From NCBI GenBank assembly GCA_946004305.1, contig CAMFZJ010000012.1, positions 1 to 16,125 on the forward strand: a stretch of DNA of 16,125 nucleotides, in the 5' to 3' direction. Positions 1 to 8,132 of the stretch are shown in pieces. Under the pieces are notes generated by a model that worked only from the letters and a program-made list of their open reading frames with translations, was not told the DNA's origin and made no database searches. A program made the position numbers and the translations under genes. Within the stretch, counting starts at the first letter, position 1, and every line of letters starts with the position of its first letter. This DNA is from an uncultured Clostridia bacterium (GTDB lineage: Bacteria; Bacillota; Clostridia; Oscillospirales; Acutalibacteraceae).

Positions 1-125
1 TACAGGCTCTGTTTCTGTTGTTTCAACAGGGGTTGTTGGTGCCTCTGTCGGAGCTTCAGTCACTTCCTCTGTTGGAGCTACTGTTGTAGGAGCCTCTGTT
101 GGTGCCTCAGTTGGTGCTTCGGTTG
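1..125 (-). repeat. Thr/Pro linker repeat, distal copy
   Basis: Positions 1-55 are identical to 2686-2740, and 62-125 match 2762-2825 with a single difference. The sequence encodes the TEAPT/TTVAPTEE linker of the CotH-like protein. The copy may continue past the window edge. Confidence 0.85.
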
Positions 126-3100
126 TTGGAGCCTCTGTTGGTTCCTCAGTCGGAGCTACTGTTGTAGGCTCTTCGTCAAACTCAGGTGCTATAAGCTCAC
201 CTGTTGAAGCAACTAACATTGTATTGTCATATGTTGCAAGAGCTGTTACCTGCTCTTTAGCAACCTGACTTAACCATGTGTTGAATGTGCTTTCCTTGTA
301 AACCTGATACTGTATTAAATTAATTGTATCGTAGTCACCGCTGATTACTGTCTTGTATACAGGTACTCCGTTATATGTTTTATCTGTCTTTGCAAATACA
401 TACTGTTTCCAGCTTCCCGCACTTGTCTGGAGATTTACTCTGTAACTGTAACCTGCATTTACGTTGTCCTGTGTAGGAACATAGTAAACTGTTGCTTCTT
501 TTGAACCGCCCTGTGTAGGTGCTGCTGTTGTTGGAGCTACTGTTGCCGGTGTTCCCTTTGTAATAATCAGGTACTTTGTTGATGGGTTAAATGAGAATGT
601 GTATGTACCGCCTGTTGCTTCCAACTGACAGTCACCCTCACCTGTCTTCATTTCCCAACCAACTGTGGATGTTGCTTCTGTTGTATCCTTAATAATACCG
701 TTGTTACCATACCATACATCTGCTGATGTATCGTGAACCTTGAATGAATATGTGCCTGCATTAAGAGTAATTGTTGTTGTTACAACTGAACCGCTTGCCT
801 TAAGCGCTGTTCCGTTCCAACTATTGAATGTACCCTTTAGCATATATGTAGAAGGATCATCAGTAGATGAAGATGAAGATGAAGTTAAGTTAGATGATAA
901 CCAAGCTGCTCTTGAAATCATATAGTCAGCTGCATATTCGTACTGTGCACCGGAGTTTGAAGTGCTTGTAATAGCTGACTCGCTGTAACTGCGTGTGCTT
1001 GAAGAAAGTGTTACATCACTTGATGTAGAGTAATCGCTTAAATCAAGTGCATTATATAGTGCTGTATAGTCTATGTCATACATTGTTAATGAGCTATGAC
1101 CGCTTACCCAATCACTTGTTACTACATTCCACTTCTTGAAGTTGTTTGTTGCAGTATCTTTTAGAACGCTTAAGTAGTATGCCTTTGTTAAAAGACCTGT
1201 GTTACTTGTAAGTGTTGCTTCTGTAGAGCTATCTGTAGCAAATCTGTTGATATTATTTACAAATGATGTTGTATCATCCAGAGATGTACCGTACCATACA
1301 GAACGTGCGGCATTCATAACAACGCTGCTCTTGGAACAAGCGTTAACAAAGTTGCCGTCGTAGCTGTTGTTATTACCCTTCCAGTTTTTACACCACCAGC
1401 CTGATGTACTCTTGTAGTCAGATACCGGTGTAGTGTTACAGTTACCTAGTGAGTTATCAAAATCCCATACAGGAGCTGCGTAGAACTTACCGCCCTCATA
1501 TGTCAGGTAGAATGAAGATACGCCTGAGTCATAGTTCTTGCCTAATTCCTGAATAAGGTAAGCCTTACCCAAAGATTCAACATCACATAGGGCACTTAAC
1601 TGCTCGTATGTAGTTGATGAATTTGTCAGAGCTGAATAGAGCTCATCATATTTTGCTTTAATATATGACGCTGCCGCACTTGTCTTACCGGCATCTTCCA
1701 AATCTCCGGGATCAGGTAATGCTACAGAAATAATACCGCTGTTATTGCCCGGTGTGATTTCAAGCTCATCACCCTGTCCTGAACAAGCAAGTTCAATTAA
1801 GAAATCCATTTCTGCTACTGAGCCGTCCTCGTTGTAAACAGGATCTGCAAATTTCTCAATTGCGTCATATTTCTCTGTAAGCTGGTAAGAACCTATGTAC
1901 AGACCGTCCATATATACATCTGCATAACGTGAGTCTGTTGCATACTTAACGCCTACAGAATCTGCAAGGTCGTACAAGAATCTGTTACGGGACTGAGATG
2001 GATCCTGGAAGTTTGCAAGGAGTGAATACTTCTTACCCTTTGCCATTCCGCCGATTGAAACCTTAGTATTTAATGTAACATTCCATGATTTCTTAAGAGT
2101 GTTTCTCCATGTGGTGTTACCTCTACCCTTAATCTGCTTAGCGCTCTCTGATACATCGATTGTACCGTCTGACTGTACAAATGTCATCTGTGGAGCAGCT
2201 ACATATGCGTCTGATTTAGTGCCTTTTGAACCGTCTAAGCCAAGAGCTGATACATAGTCCCCTGCAGAACCTACAAGAGAACCGTTTAATGCAGTTGTTG
2301 TAGAATTATGGTTAATATATACATTTTCTTCTGCTTTAGATGTGTATATTGTAAGACTCTTTGTTGAATCGGAGCCTATTGTAACAGTTGTTGAATTTGC
2401 GTCAACATAGGCTGATTTTCCGGACTCAATTGTTGTGCTTCCGATTTTTACGCTCTGTGAATAGCCGTTGAATACATAGTATTTGCCGTTGCTGTCCTTT
2501 GCTGTAGCAGGAACAAATACTCTGAATTTTGAGCTTGATGAATATGAGCCGATTGTGGGAGCTCTGTTTGCTGATGTATCTCCTGATTCCATTACAGACC
2601 ATGCTTCTGCGTCCGTTGTATTTCCGGCAATTGTGTGGAAATACACACGACCTTCGTTAAATGAAGGGATTGCAGGCTCTGTTGGTACAGGCTCTGTTTC
2701 TGTTGTTTCAACAGGGGTTGTTGGTGCCTCTGTCGGAGCTACTGTTGTAGGAGCTTCGGTTGGTTCCTCTGTTGGAGCAACTGTTGTAGGAGCCTCTGTT
2801 GGTGCCTCAGTTGGTGCTTCGGTTGAATAATTAATAACAAGGAATTTTGTATTTATGTTAAAAATAAATGTGTAGTAACCGCCTGTAGCCTGTAGCTTAC
2901 AGTTATCGGTACCGGTTGTCATTTCCCAACCAACTGTAGAAGTTGCAGTTGTTGTATCAACAATAGTACCGTTGTTGCCGTACCAAGAGTCACCCTTTTT
3001 AACTTTGAATTCATACGTACCTTTGCTAAGTTGCATAGTTGTTGAACCGTCGGTGCTGTTAATCATCAACAACGGATTTGAACCGGAATTCCAGCCGTTC

Positions 3101-3243
3101 ATAGTACCAACTACAGCATAGCCTGAAGCGTCACCTGTAGCGGCACCCACTGTAATAGTGCCAACAAACATTGTTGAAAACACCATTAACAGGCACAGAA
3201 CAACAGCTAATGAACTTTTAGCAGTTTTCTTAAATGTGTGCAT
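1..3243 (-). CDS. Secreted CotH-family kinase-like protein with two starch-binding-like modules (3' end outside window)
   Basis: The frame is open from the ATG at 3243 to the window edge (1081 codons), so the C-terminus is missing. Residues 1-34 form a Sec signal peptide (KKTAK basic start, hydrophobic stretch, VGA-A cleavage). Residues about 40-138 and 793-898 are two related beta-sandwich modules (GTMNGW/GTFNSW, WYGNNG, STVGWEM, GGxYTF) resembling starch-binding modules of Ruminococcus amylases. Linkers rich in TEAPT lie at about 140-190 and after 1010. Residues about 373-640 carry the CotH-family pattern: KGRGNTTW (372-379), KKSW, LLANFQDPSQSRNRF, VYMDGLYIGSYQLTEK and APVWDFDNSLGN (W593-N597). 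A further unrecognised domain spans about 908-1010. CotH proteins are atypical protein kinases known from spore coats and also occur in secreted multidomain proteins. Kinase activity and starch binding are inferred here. The start follows a GGAGG site 6 nt upstream. A dockerin or anchor may lie in the missing C-terminus. Confidence 0.85.
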   Translation of the reverse strand, partial: MHTFKKTAKSSLAVVLCLLMVFSTMFVGTITVGAATGDASGYAVVGTMNGWNSGSNPLLMINSTDGSTTMQLSKGTYEFKVKKGDSWYGNNGTIVDTTTATSTVGWEMTTGTDNCKLQATGGYYTFIFNINTKFLVINYSTEAPTEAPTEAPTTVAPTEEPTEAPTTVAPTEAPTTPVETTETEPVPTEPAIPSFNEGRVYFHTIAGNTTDAEAWSVMESGDTSANRAPTIGSYSSSSKFRVFVPATAKDSNGKYYVFNGYSQSVKIGSTTIESGKSAYVDANSTTVTIGSDSTKSLTIYTSKAEENVYINHNSTTTALNGSLVGSAGDYVSALGLDGSKGTKSDAYVAAPQMTFVQSDGTIDVSESAKQIKGRGNTTWRNTLKKSWNVTLNTKVSIGGMAKGKKYSLLANFQDPSQSRNRFLYDLADSVGVKYATDSRYADVYMDGLYIGSYQLTEKYDAIEKFADPVYNEDGSVAEMDFLIELACSGQGDELEITPGNNSGIISVALPDPGDLEDAGKTSAAASYIKAKYDELYSALTNSSTTYEQLSALCDVESLGKAYLIQELGKNYDSGVSSFYLTYEGGKFYAAPVWDFDNSLGNCNTTPVSDYKSTSGWWCKNWKGNNNSYDGNFVNACSKSSVVMNAARSVWYGTSLDDTTSFVNNINRFATDSSTEATLTSNTGLLTKAYYLSVLKDTATNNFKKWNVVTSDWVSGHSSLTMYDIDYTALYNALDLSDYSTSSDVTLSSSTRSYSESAITSTSNSGAQYEYAADYMISRAAWLSSNLTSSSSSSTDDPSTYMLKGTFNSWNGTALKASGSVVTTTITLNAGTYSFKVHDTSADVWYGNNGIIKDTTEATSTVGWEMKTGEGDCQLEATGGTYTFSFNPSTKYLIITKGTPATVAPTTAAPTQGGSKEATVYYVPTQDNVNAGYSYRVNLQTSAGSWKQYVFAKTDKTYNGVPVYKTVISGDYDTINLIQYQVYKESTFNTWLSQVAKEQVTALATYDNTMLVASTGELIAPEFDEEPTTVAPTEEPTEAPTTEAPTEAPTEAPTTVAPTEEVTEAPTEAPTTPVETTETEPV
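2686..2825 (-). repeat. Thr/Pro linker repeat, proximal copy
   Basis: This is the proximal copy of the linker repeat (residues about 140-187), in the same orientation and frame as 1-125. The spacing between the two matching blocks is 20 nt here and 6 nt in the distal copy, so linker units have been gained or lost between them. Confidence 0.85.
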
Positions 3244-3358
3244 AATTTGCCTCCGTTAATAAATTTTTAGAACAAGAAATCGCCTGTATCCTATATTGCC
3301 TGACCATCAATATTAAGCAAAGCTTACAGATAAGTGCAATTTTCCTATTATCATAATT

Positions 3359-3387
3359 ATTGTACAATAAAAGCGAATTTTTTTCAA
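3359..3387 (-). promoter_or_regulatory. Promoter of the CotH-like gene
   Basis: A -35 TTGAAA (3387-3382) and a -10 TACAAT (3364-3359) are separated by exactly 17 nt, close to the sigma-A consensus. The predicted leader is about 105-110 nt. No known riboswitch was recognised in it. Two short inverted repeats (3384-3401 and 3403-3420) overlap or abut the -35. Confidence 0.6.
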
Positions 3388-3464
3388 CAAAAAACTGTTG
3401 ATTTGAATAAAAAAATTCAACAAAAATCACAATAAAGAATTGTAAATATTCACATAAATGTGAA
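3384..3464. promoter_or_regulatory. Cluster of inverted repeats upstream of the CotH-like gene (possible operators)
   Basis: Three perfect inverted repeats lie just upstream of the promoter: TCAACA/TGTTGA (3384-3401, 6-nt centre), TTGAAT/ATTCAA (3403-3420, 6-nt centre) and TTCACAT/ATGTGAA (3449-3464, 2-nt centre). The first overlaps the -35. They look like regulator sites, but no cognate regulator is visible in the window, and the region is AT-rich, so chance matches are possible. Confidence 0.3.
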
Positions 3465-3559
3465 CACTTTTTATACAAGAAAGCGTGCGTGTCCTATGCG
3501 CACACAGGGCACAACTAAGCAGGCAATATAAATTTTATTTGATAAACTAACAACTAAAC

Positions 3560-3597
3560 AAAAATATCCCATAACTATTAAAGCCAATAGTCATGGG
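3560..3597 (-). terminator. Intrinsic terminator of the polysaccharide operon
   Basis: A 12-bp stem with one mismatch (3568-3579 pairing with 3586-3597, arms CCCATAACTATT and AATAGTCATGGG, 6-nt loop) is followed on the minus strand by a T-rich tract (ATATTTTTG). It lies about 70 nt past the stop of the last operon gene. It separates that unit from the CotH-like gene, which has its own promoter. Confidence 0.8.
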
Positions 3598-3668
3598 AAT
3601 AATTATTATTTTAATAATGTCAAATAAAGGCATTATATGTATTAAATCCAACGCTCTTTTTCTTGTAA

Positions 3669-4598
3669 CTATAAAACGACCTTTAGTGAATTTTCGTTTT
3701 CAGTAATTATGTGGTTGCAAATCTTCAGCACTATATCTTTGTCAATATTCATACTGAATTTTCTGGCAAACATAAAGCCACAGCTCATAAGCTCCTCATA
3801 GTCACCGAATCTGAATGTATAGGGCTTGCCTCGTTTCCAGTCAATATAGCGCAAGCCGGTCAAGCCGTCAGTTTCATAGGTTTTTTCAAAACGGTTTTCG
3901 TTGAGCTTTGAATTAACAAGAATAGTTTGCAAAAACACCTCGTCAGAGCTTCTTGTGCTTTTGAAAAACTCATTAATCCATTGTTTTTTATCTGCAACCT
4001 CTTGTGCCAGAGCCTTTGTTATGCTAAACCATGTGGCACCTTTCTGTAAAGTCAGGCTGTTGTTTTTTAGTCTGTTCACCTTAAACAAGGTCTGTAGCTT
4101 TTCCAGTATGTTTTCCGCATTTTGAAAGAAATTATTTACAAAGCTGTGCTTGCTTATTCTTAGCTTTTTTTGTAAAGGATGATATAGCTTCAGCCAATTA
4201 ATAAAGGAGCTGTGATACTCAGGCCCCCAATAACGCACAAATTCCTTACCGTTGTTTTCCTGAAAATAATTTTGAATATCCCTTTGGCACATTAACGGTA
4301 AGTCTGCTCCGGACAAAAGGTGATAATAATCATACTCTTTTTCCAAGGCTTTTTCAATTAAAAAAACTTCGCATTGAGTCTGACTAACGTCACCCCAATA
4401 CACCTTGTATTCCTGATAAATTTCTACATTAGAGTACTTAACGCCCTTTGTAATTATATCCGTATCAGGCTTTGGGCTTTTTTTATCTATATGTATGTAT
4501 ATATCGTTATTTGGATAATCAAGGGTACGCACCAGCAAATTCAGCTGTTCGTATTCTCCATATGCCATAATAAGATAGGCATGCCTTAAACTACTCAA
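3669..4598 (-). CDS. GT14-like (core-2/I-branching family) glycosyltransferase
   Basis: The product is about 309 residues. It is a cytoplasmic or membrane-associated glycosyltransferase that probably adds a side-branch sugar to the polysaccharide repeat unit. It shows the features of bacterial core-2/I-branching (GT14) enzymes: a HAYLIMAYG start (6-14), YPNNDIYIHIDKKS (28-41), VYWGD (66-70) before an S-x-x-Q helix, HLLSGADLPL (93-102), and the NGKEFVRYWG region. Start choice: a GTG at 4607 has GGA directly abutting it. A TTG at 4598 in the same frame has GGAG 8 nt upstream and gives an MSSLRHAYLI start that fits the family. The in-between ATG at 4603 is in another frame and stops at once. It is the last gene of the operon, only 6-15 nt after the preceding stop. 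Donor and acceptor sugars cannot be read from sequence. Confidence 0.85.
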   Translation of the reverse strand: MSSLRHAYLIMAYGEYEQLNLLVRTLDYPNNDIYIHIDKKSPKPDTDIITKGVKYSNVEIYQEYKVYWGDVSQTQCEVFLIEKALEKEYDYYHLLSGADLPLMCQRDIQNYFQENNGKEFVRYWGPEYHSSFINWLKLYHPLQKKLRISKHSFVNNFFQNAENILEKLQTLFKVNRLKNNSLTLQKGATWFSITKALAQEVADKKQWINEFFKSTRSSDEVFLQTILVNSKLNENRFEKTYETDGLTGLRYIDWKRGKPYTFRFGDYEELMSCGFMFARKFSMNIDKDIVLKICNHIITENENSLKVVL

Positions 4599-4613
4599 AA
4601 CATTCACTCCAAA

Positions 4614-5741
4614 TCACTCTGAAAAAGCGTCTTTAATAAATTTTATGGAATCCTCCTGTAAATTTTTCAGGTTAGCCTTGATTTTATCGTAGTCAATAGG
4701 CTTTGTAATATCGACTCCTGCTGCAATTTCATCAAGAGAAACCATACGTTCCGTAAGGCCTAACTGATTTAGAATAGAATAAGCTCTGTCGTCACCATCG
4801 TTATTCACAATCTTTCCTAACATCCAGAACTTCTTTTCAAAAATAGTTGAAAAAGCAACGCCGTGAAAAGAACGGGTAAGCACCATTGAAGCATTTGAAA
4901 CAAGGTTAAGAAAAGCCCGGGGGCCGTATTCCGGAGAAAGCTTTACACCGTAAGCAAACACACCGTGAAGCATATACATTTTAGGGTCCATTGAAACAAC
5001 CTTGAGTCCCAGCTTTTTAGCGATTTGTTTTACAATTTTGTTCTGCTCCTTTGAATAATGAAAAGCATAGTAGAAGATGTAATCTTCCTTAACAATTCTA
5101 TCCTTAAGAGCGTATTTAAGCCACTCCTCCTTTGAAAGAAGCAGGGTAGGGTCTAATAATAAATCGGCATCTCTGCCGGTAAGATTTTTAATCCACCTTT
5201 TACCGTTAGACTCTCTGATTGACAAGTAATCAAGGTCGTTAATATAGTCCCTGTATATTTCGGGATTCGGTGCAACCTTTGCCAAGTCAGCTCCTCCAAA
5301 GCTTGGGGCATAGGCAATCTTTTTGCCATTCTTAACAAAATTCAGATAATAAGCGTCATCAGCGTCAGGGCAACATATATTCCACACCTGATCGCTTCCG
5401 CATACATAATAATCATACTTGCCGTCAAGCTCACACAGCTCTGAGTTGTGAGTATAGTGCTTGTCAGTTAAGTTGAAATATTCCATAAACTTAATATATT
5501 CGCCGGCTTGTTTAACAAGGTTTTTATGCACCGGCAAAAACAAAGCGTTTTTAATAATAGACTTTACAGATTTTACTTTTTCAAAAATGCTGTACAAATC
5601 ACTTTGTCCTTCGTTTGAAAAGTCAATTATAGAAACCTCTGTGTTTGTTTCATCCTCCAGCTTTTTCTGTAAAGCCAAGGCCTGTAGCATTGAGCCACAG
5701 TTGTAGGAATTGTGAAAAGTAATAATAGCTGTTTTTTTCAT
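4614..5741 (-). CDS. Polysaccharide pyruvyl transferase family protein (copy 2)
   Basis: The product is 375 residues and belongs to the polysaccharide pyruvyl transferase family (PF04230/CsaB-like). Characterised members transfer pyruvate from phosphoenolpyruvate to a sugar as a ketal. Visible marks are an N-terminal Rossmann-like start (AIITFHNSYNCGSMLQALAL, 5-24), the GSDQVWN motif (115-121), SIRE (174-177), LLDPTLLL (195-202) and TRSFHGVAFS (289-298), which corresponds to the conserved S-x-HG nucleotide-fold region. A start ATG at 5741 follows AAGGGG with about 8-nt spacing. The preceding gene is a paralogue ending 15 nt upstream. In these Firmicutes members the exact donor is often unproven, so pyruvylation is a family-based inference. 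Confidence 0.88.
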   Translation of the reverse strand: MKKTAIITFHNSYNCGSMLQALALQKKLEDETNTEVSIIDFSNEGQSDLYSIFEKVKSVKSIIKNALFLPVHKNLVKQAGEYIKFMEYFNLTDKHYTHNSELCELDGKYDYYVCGSDQVWNICCPDADDAYYLNFVKNGKKIAYAPSFGGADLAKVAPNPEIYRDYINDLDYLSIRESNGKRWIKNLTGRDADLLLDPTLLLSKEEWLKYALKDRIVKEDYIFYYAFHYSKEQNKIVKQIAKKLGLKVVSMDPKMYMLHGVFAYGVKLSPEYGPRAFLNLVSNASMVLTRSFHGVAFSTIFEKKFWMLGKIVNNDGDDRAYSILNQLGLTERMVSLDEIAAGVDITKPIDYDKIKANLKNLQEDSIKFIKDAFSE

Positions 5742-5756
5742 TTTGTATCCCCTTTG

Positions 5757-6842
5757 TTAATTACTTCTTAAAAGATTTTCCAGATAATTTGTAGCAGACT
5801 TTCTCAATTTAGCAACTTTTTCGTTTACCTGAGCAAAGTTAATTGGTTCATATAACTTTTCATAGGAGGTTAAATCGCACACACGATTTGTAAGTCCTGT
5901 TTTTTCAAGTAAGGTTTGCTGTCTGGACAATCTGTGAGTACCTTCCCCTCCGCCACAGAGCACAAACTGTTTATTAAAAATAATTGAAAATGCTGTTCCG
6001 TGAAAAGAATCGGTAATAACATATCGGGCATTAGACAGCCAGCTGAGAAACTCCTCAGGGCTTTCTTTTCTTATAGCCTTACATTTTACTGTGTTGCTCA
6101 TAGGAGTTTGCAGTCCTACAATTTTCAGCCCTGTCTTTTCTCTTACCTTTTCTGCAATTTTGTAGCAATCAGCTTTGTTAATGCTGTACACAAGAATATA
6201 ATCCTCATCATCCTGTACCGGCGCAGTAATTTTATCCCATTGTTCTCTTTCAGGCAAAAATACAGGGTCAATTGAAATTTCAGCCTCTCTTCCAACAAGC
6301 TCTTTAACAAGCTTATAGCCGGCTTCCTCTCTTACCGAGAGCACCTGAATATTGGAAATAAGCTCTTTGTAATTTTTCTTGTACTCGTCAGGAATTTCAG
6401 AAACACCGAAGCTGGCGGCGTAGGAAGCTGTTTTGGTGTTTTTATCAGCAAATTTCAGAAAATAGTTTTCATCGAGTCCTGTAATTTCGTAATTCCACAC
6501 CTGATCGCTGCCGGTAATCAACAAATCAAAGTCCTTGGTGTATTCTCCGATATTTTCAGAAGTGAGAACTTTGTCACTTACATCAAGATAATTTTCTGCA
6601 AAGCTTCTGAATTTTTTGTTTTTGGTTATTCTCATACCAATCTGCATAAGAAAAATCAAAATATCTTTAGGGGATTTTGATTTTATGTAGAAAGGTGACG
6701 CAACCTTTTCTACCTCTTTGCAACAGTAATTCAGAATTTCGCATTTATGTCCTAAAGATATAATCTTGTTTTTCAGCGCATAGCTTTGCAAAACTGCACC
6801 ATAGTTTATAGCTCTGTTAAAAGTAATAATTCCGACTTTCAT
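5757..6842 (-). CDS. Polysaccharide pyruvyl transferase family protein (copy 1)
   Basis: The product is 361 residues and a divergent paralogue of the next gene. It shares the same layout: GIITFNRAINYGAVLQSYAL (4-23), GSDQVWN (111-117), ASYAASFG (139-146), SVREEAG (169-175), SIDPVFL (190-196) and TDSFHGTAFSIIF (277-289). Its start ATG overlaps the stop of the upstream polymerase gene by 4 nt (ATGA), which suggests translational coupling. It probably adds pyruvate to a different sugar or position than its neighbour. An alternative is that one copy transfers a different group, because the family is broader than its proven chemistry. Nothing suggests truncation. Confidence 0.88.
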   Translation of the reverse strand: MKVGIITFNRAINYGAVLQSYALKNKIISLGHKCEILNYCCKEVEKVASPFYIKSKSPKDILIFLMQIGMRITKNKKFRSFAENYLDVSDKVLTSENIGEYTKDFDLLITGSDQVWNYEITGLDENYFLKFADKNTKTASYAASFGVSEIPDEYKKNYKELISNIQVLSVREEAGYKLVKELVGREAEISIDPVFLPEREQWDKITAPVQDDEDYILVYSINKADCYKIAEKVREKTGLKIVGLQTPMSNTVKCKAIRKESPEEFLSWLSNARYVITDSFHGTAFSIIFNKQFVLCGGGEGTHRLSRQQTLLEKTGLTNRVCDLTSYEKLYEPINFAQVNEKVAKLRKSATNYLENLLRSN

Positions 6843-8119
6843 AATACCTCTTTACTTATTGAATTAATTGGTTGTTTTTTAATCTGACTTGTAAAATAAA
6901 CCGCAAAAGCTACAGACAGCATATAGGGAACAAGCATCTGATAATCGTAGATTGGGTTTCCTGATAATCCATATACAAGAAAGAATATCTGATATGTCAA
7001 AGAAAATACAAGGGGTGCAAGGAACATTGAGGTTTTCAAATTCTTTTTATTAATATACTTAACAATCTTTATTGTAGACGCCAAGGTAAATGCCATTGGA
7101 ATAATTATGCAAATTAACCCTATAATACCTGTATCAGCCAAAATCTCAAGATAAATATTGTGTGCATGGATAGATGAAACCGATACATTGTTAATATCTA
7201 TATTGATATTGGCAGGATAATACCCCCAGCCTGCGCCTAACAGTATATTTGCTTTAAACAGCTGTACTGCATAATCCCAAAGATATTCACGGTTGCTAAG
7301 TCCATCTTCGCCGAAAAGTCTGTCGAACACTGAAAATAATGAGGGATTAGCCAGATACACAACATAGCATAAAGCTACCGCTGCTATAACGCCAACAAAA
7401 ATCCTGGCAATCTTTTTCTTCATCTGACCTAAATTAATTATAAAATATGCCAATGCAATAGCCAAGGCAACTGCAATAAGGGGACCTCGTTTTTGAGTTA
7501 AAAGAAGAGCCACAACAAAAGCTACAGTAATTGCATAATGGAGCTTTTTCTTTGTGTAGCAGGAAATTGCGAACCATACAACAATGCCTAAAGATATGTA
7601 CATACCATTGTGAGAATAATGGGCAGTAAGACCGGCGCTGACCATATCTCCTTTGTAAATGGTACCTCCGTTTCTAAAAAGATTTCCAAGCTGAGAAAGC
7701 CCCAAGTCTATATTAAGACCAAGCAAAATTGTACTAAAAGCATAGATGCAGGTTAATATAGCCATAGTCCAAATAGCCGTTTTAAGCCATTTATGATTTT
7801 TAGTTGCACCTATAATCATAAAAAACAACAATGCTACCCACCACAAAGTAAAACCAAATACACCGGTTTGCAGAGCATAACTGTTAAAAAGAATAGGAAA
7901 CAAAGAAATTAACCATGCTATACTGATTTTTGTAAAGCTAAAAACCCCTCCGGAAACTACAAGCACCAAAAACAAACATCCCAACACTAATCCCACAGCA
8001 ATTTTAATAAAATTTGACTGTCTTAACAAAGGATAGATCAATATGGGGAGCAGTACAAACAGTGTAGTAATCTGCATTAATAATTCATTTGTATTAATTT
8101 TTCTATATATTCCTGTCAT
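6839..8119 (-). CDS. O-antigen ligase/Wzy-type polysaccharide polymerase
   Basis: The product is 426 residues with about ten to eleven hydrophobic segments, an integral membrane protein. The family hallmark is the large loop before the last membrane segments: TQKRGPL (208-214), SNREYLWDYAVQLFKANILL (275-294), GAGWGYYP (295-302), then IHAHNIYLEILADTGIIGL (317-335). This matches the Wzy_C/O-antigen ligase (PF04932) pattern, with the basic and histidine residues thought to contact the lipid-linked donor. In a Gram-positive operon it most likely polymerises undecaprenyl-linked repeat units on the outer face of the membrane. A ligase role is less likely. AAGGA lies about 5 nt before the ATG. The gap to the upstream gene is 13 nt. 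Confidence 0.88.
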   Translation of the reverse strand: MTGIYRKINTNELLMQITTLFVLLPILIYPLLRQSNFIKIAVGLVLGCLFLVLVVSGGVFSFTKISIAWLISLFPILFNSYALQTGVFGFTLWWVALLFFMIIGATKNHKWLKTAIWTMAILTCIYAFSTILLGLNIDLGLSQLGNLFRNGGTIYKGDMVSAGLTAHYSHNGMYISLGIVVWFAISCYTKKKLHYAITVAFVVALLLTQKRGPLIAVALAIALAYFIINLGQMKKKIARIFVGVIAAVALCYVVYLANPSLFSVFDRLFGEDGLSNREYLWDYAVQLFKANILLGAGWGYYPANINIDINNVSVSSIHAHNIYLEILADTGIIGLICIIIPMAFTLASTIKIVKYINKKNLKTSMFLAPLVFSLTYQIFFLVYGLSGNPIYDYQMLVPYMLSVAFAVYFTSQIKKQPINSISKEVL

Positions 8120-8132
8120 AATATCCTTACCT

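Noticed and set aside
2483..2830. Plus-strand 115-codon ORF rich in Val/Gly/Ala/Ser (VGASVG repeats)
   Set aside because: It is the reverse reading of the Thr/Pro linker and adjoining part of the CotH-like gene. It has no RBS, and its repeats are explained by the linker.
3230..3478. Minus-strand 82-codon ORF across the CotH promoter
   Set aside because: It starts at TTG without an RBS, runs through the predicted promoter and leader, and overlaps the CotH start in another frame. Its composition is that of AT-rich noncoding DNA.
3485..3506. GTGCG/CGCAC inverted repeat as a terminator
   Set aside because: The arms are only 5 bp with a long loop and no T-tract on either strand. A good terminator already lies at 3560-3597.
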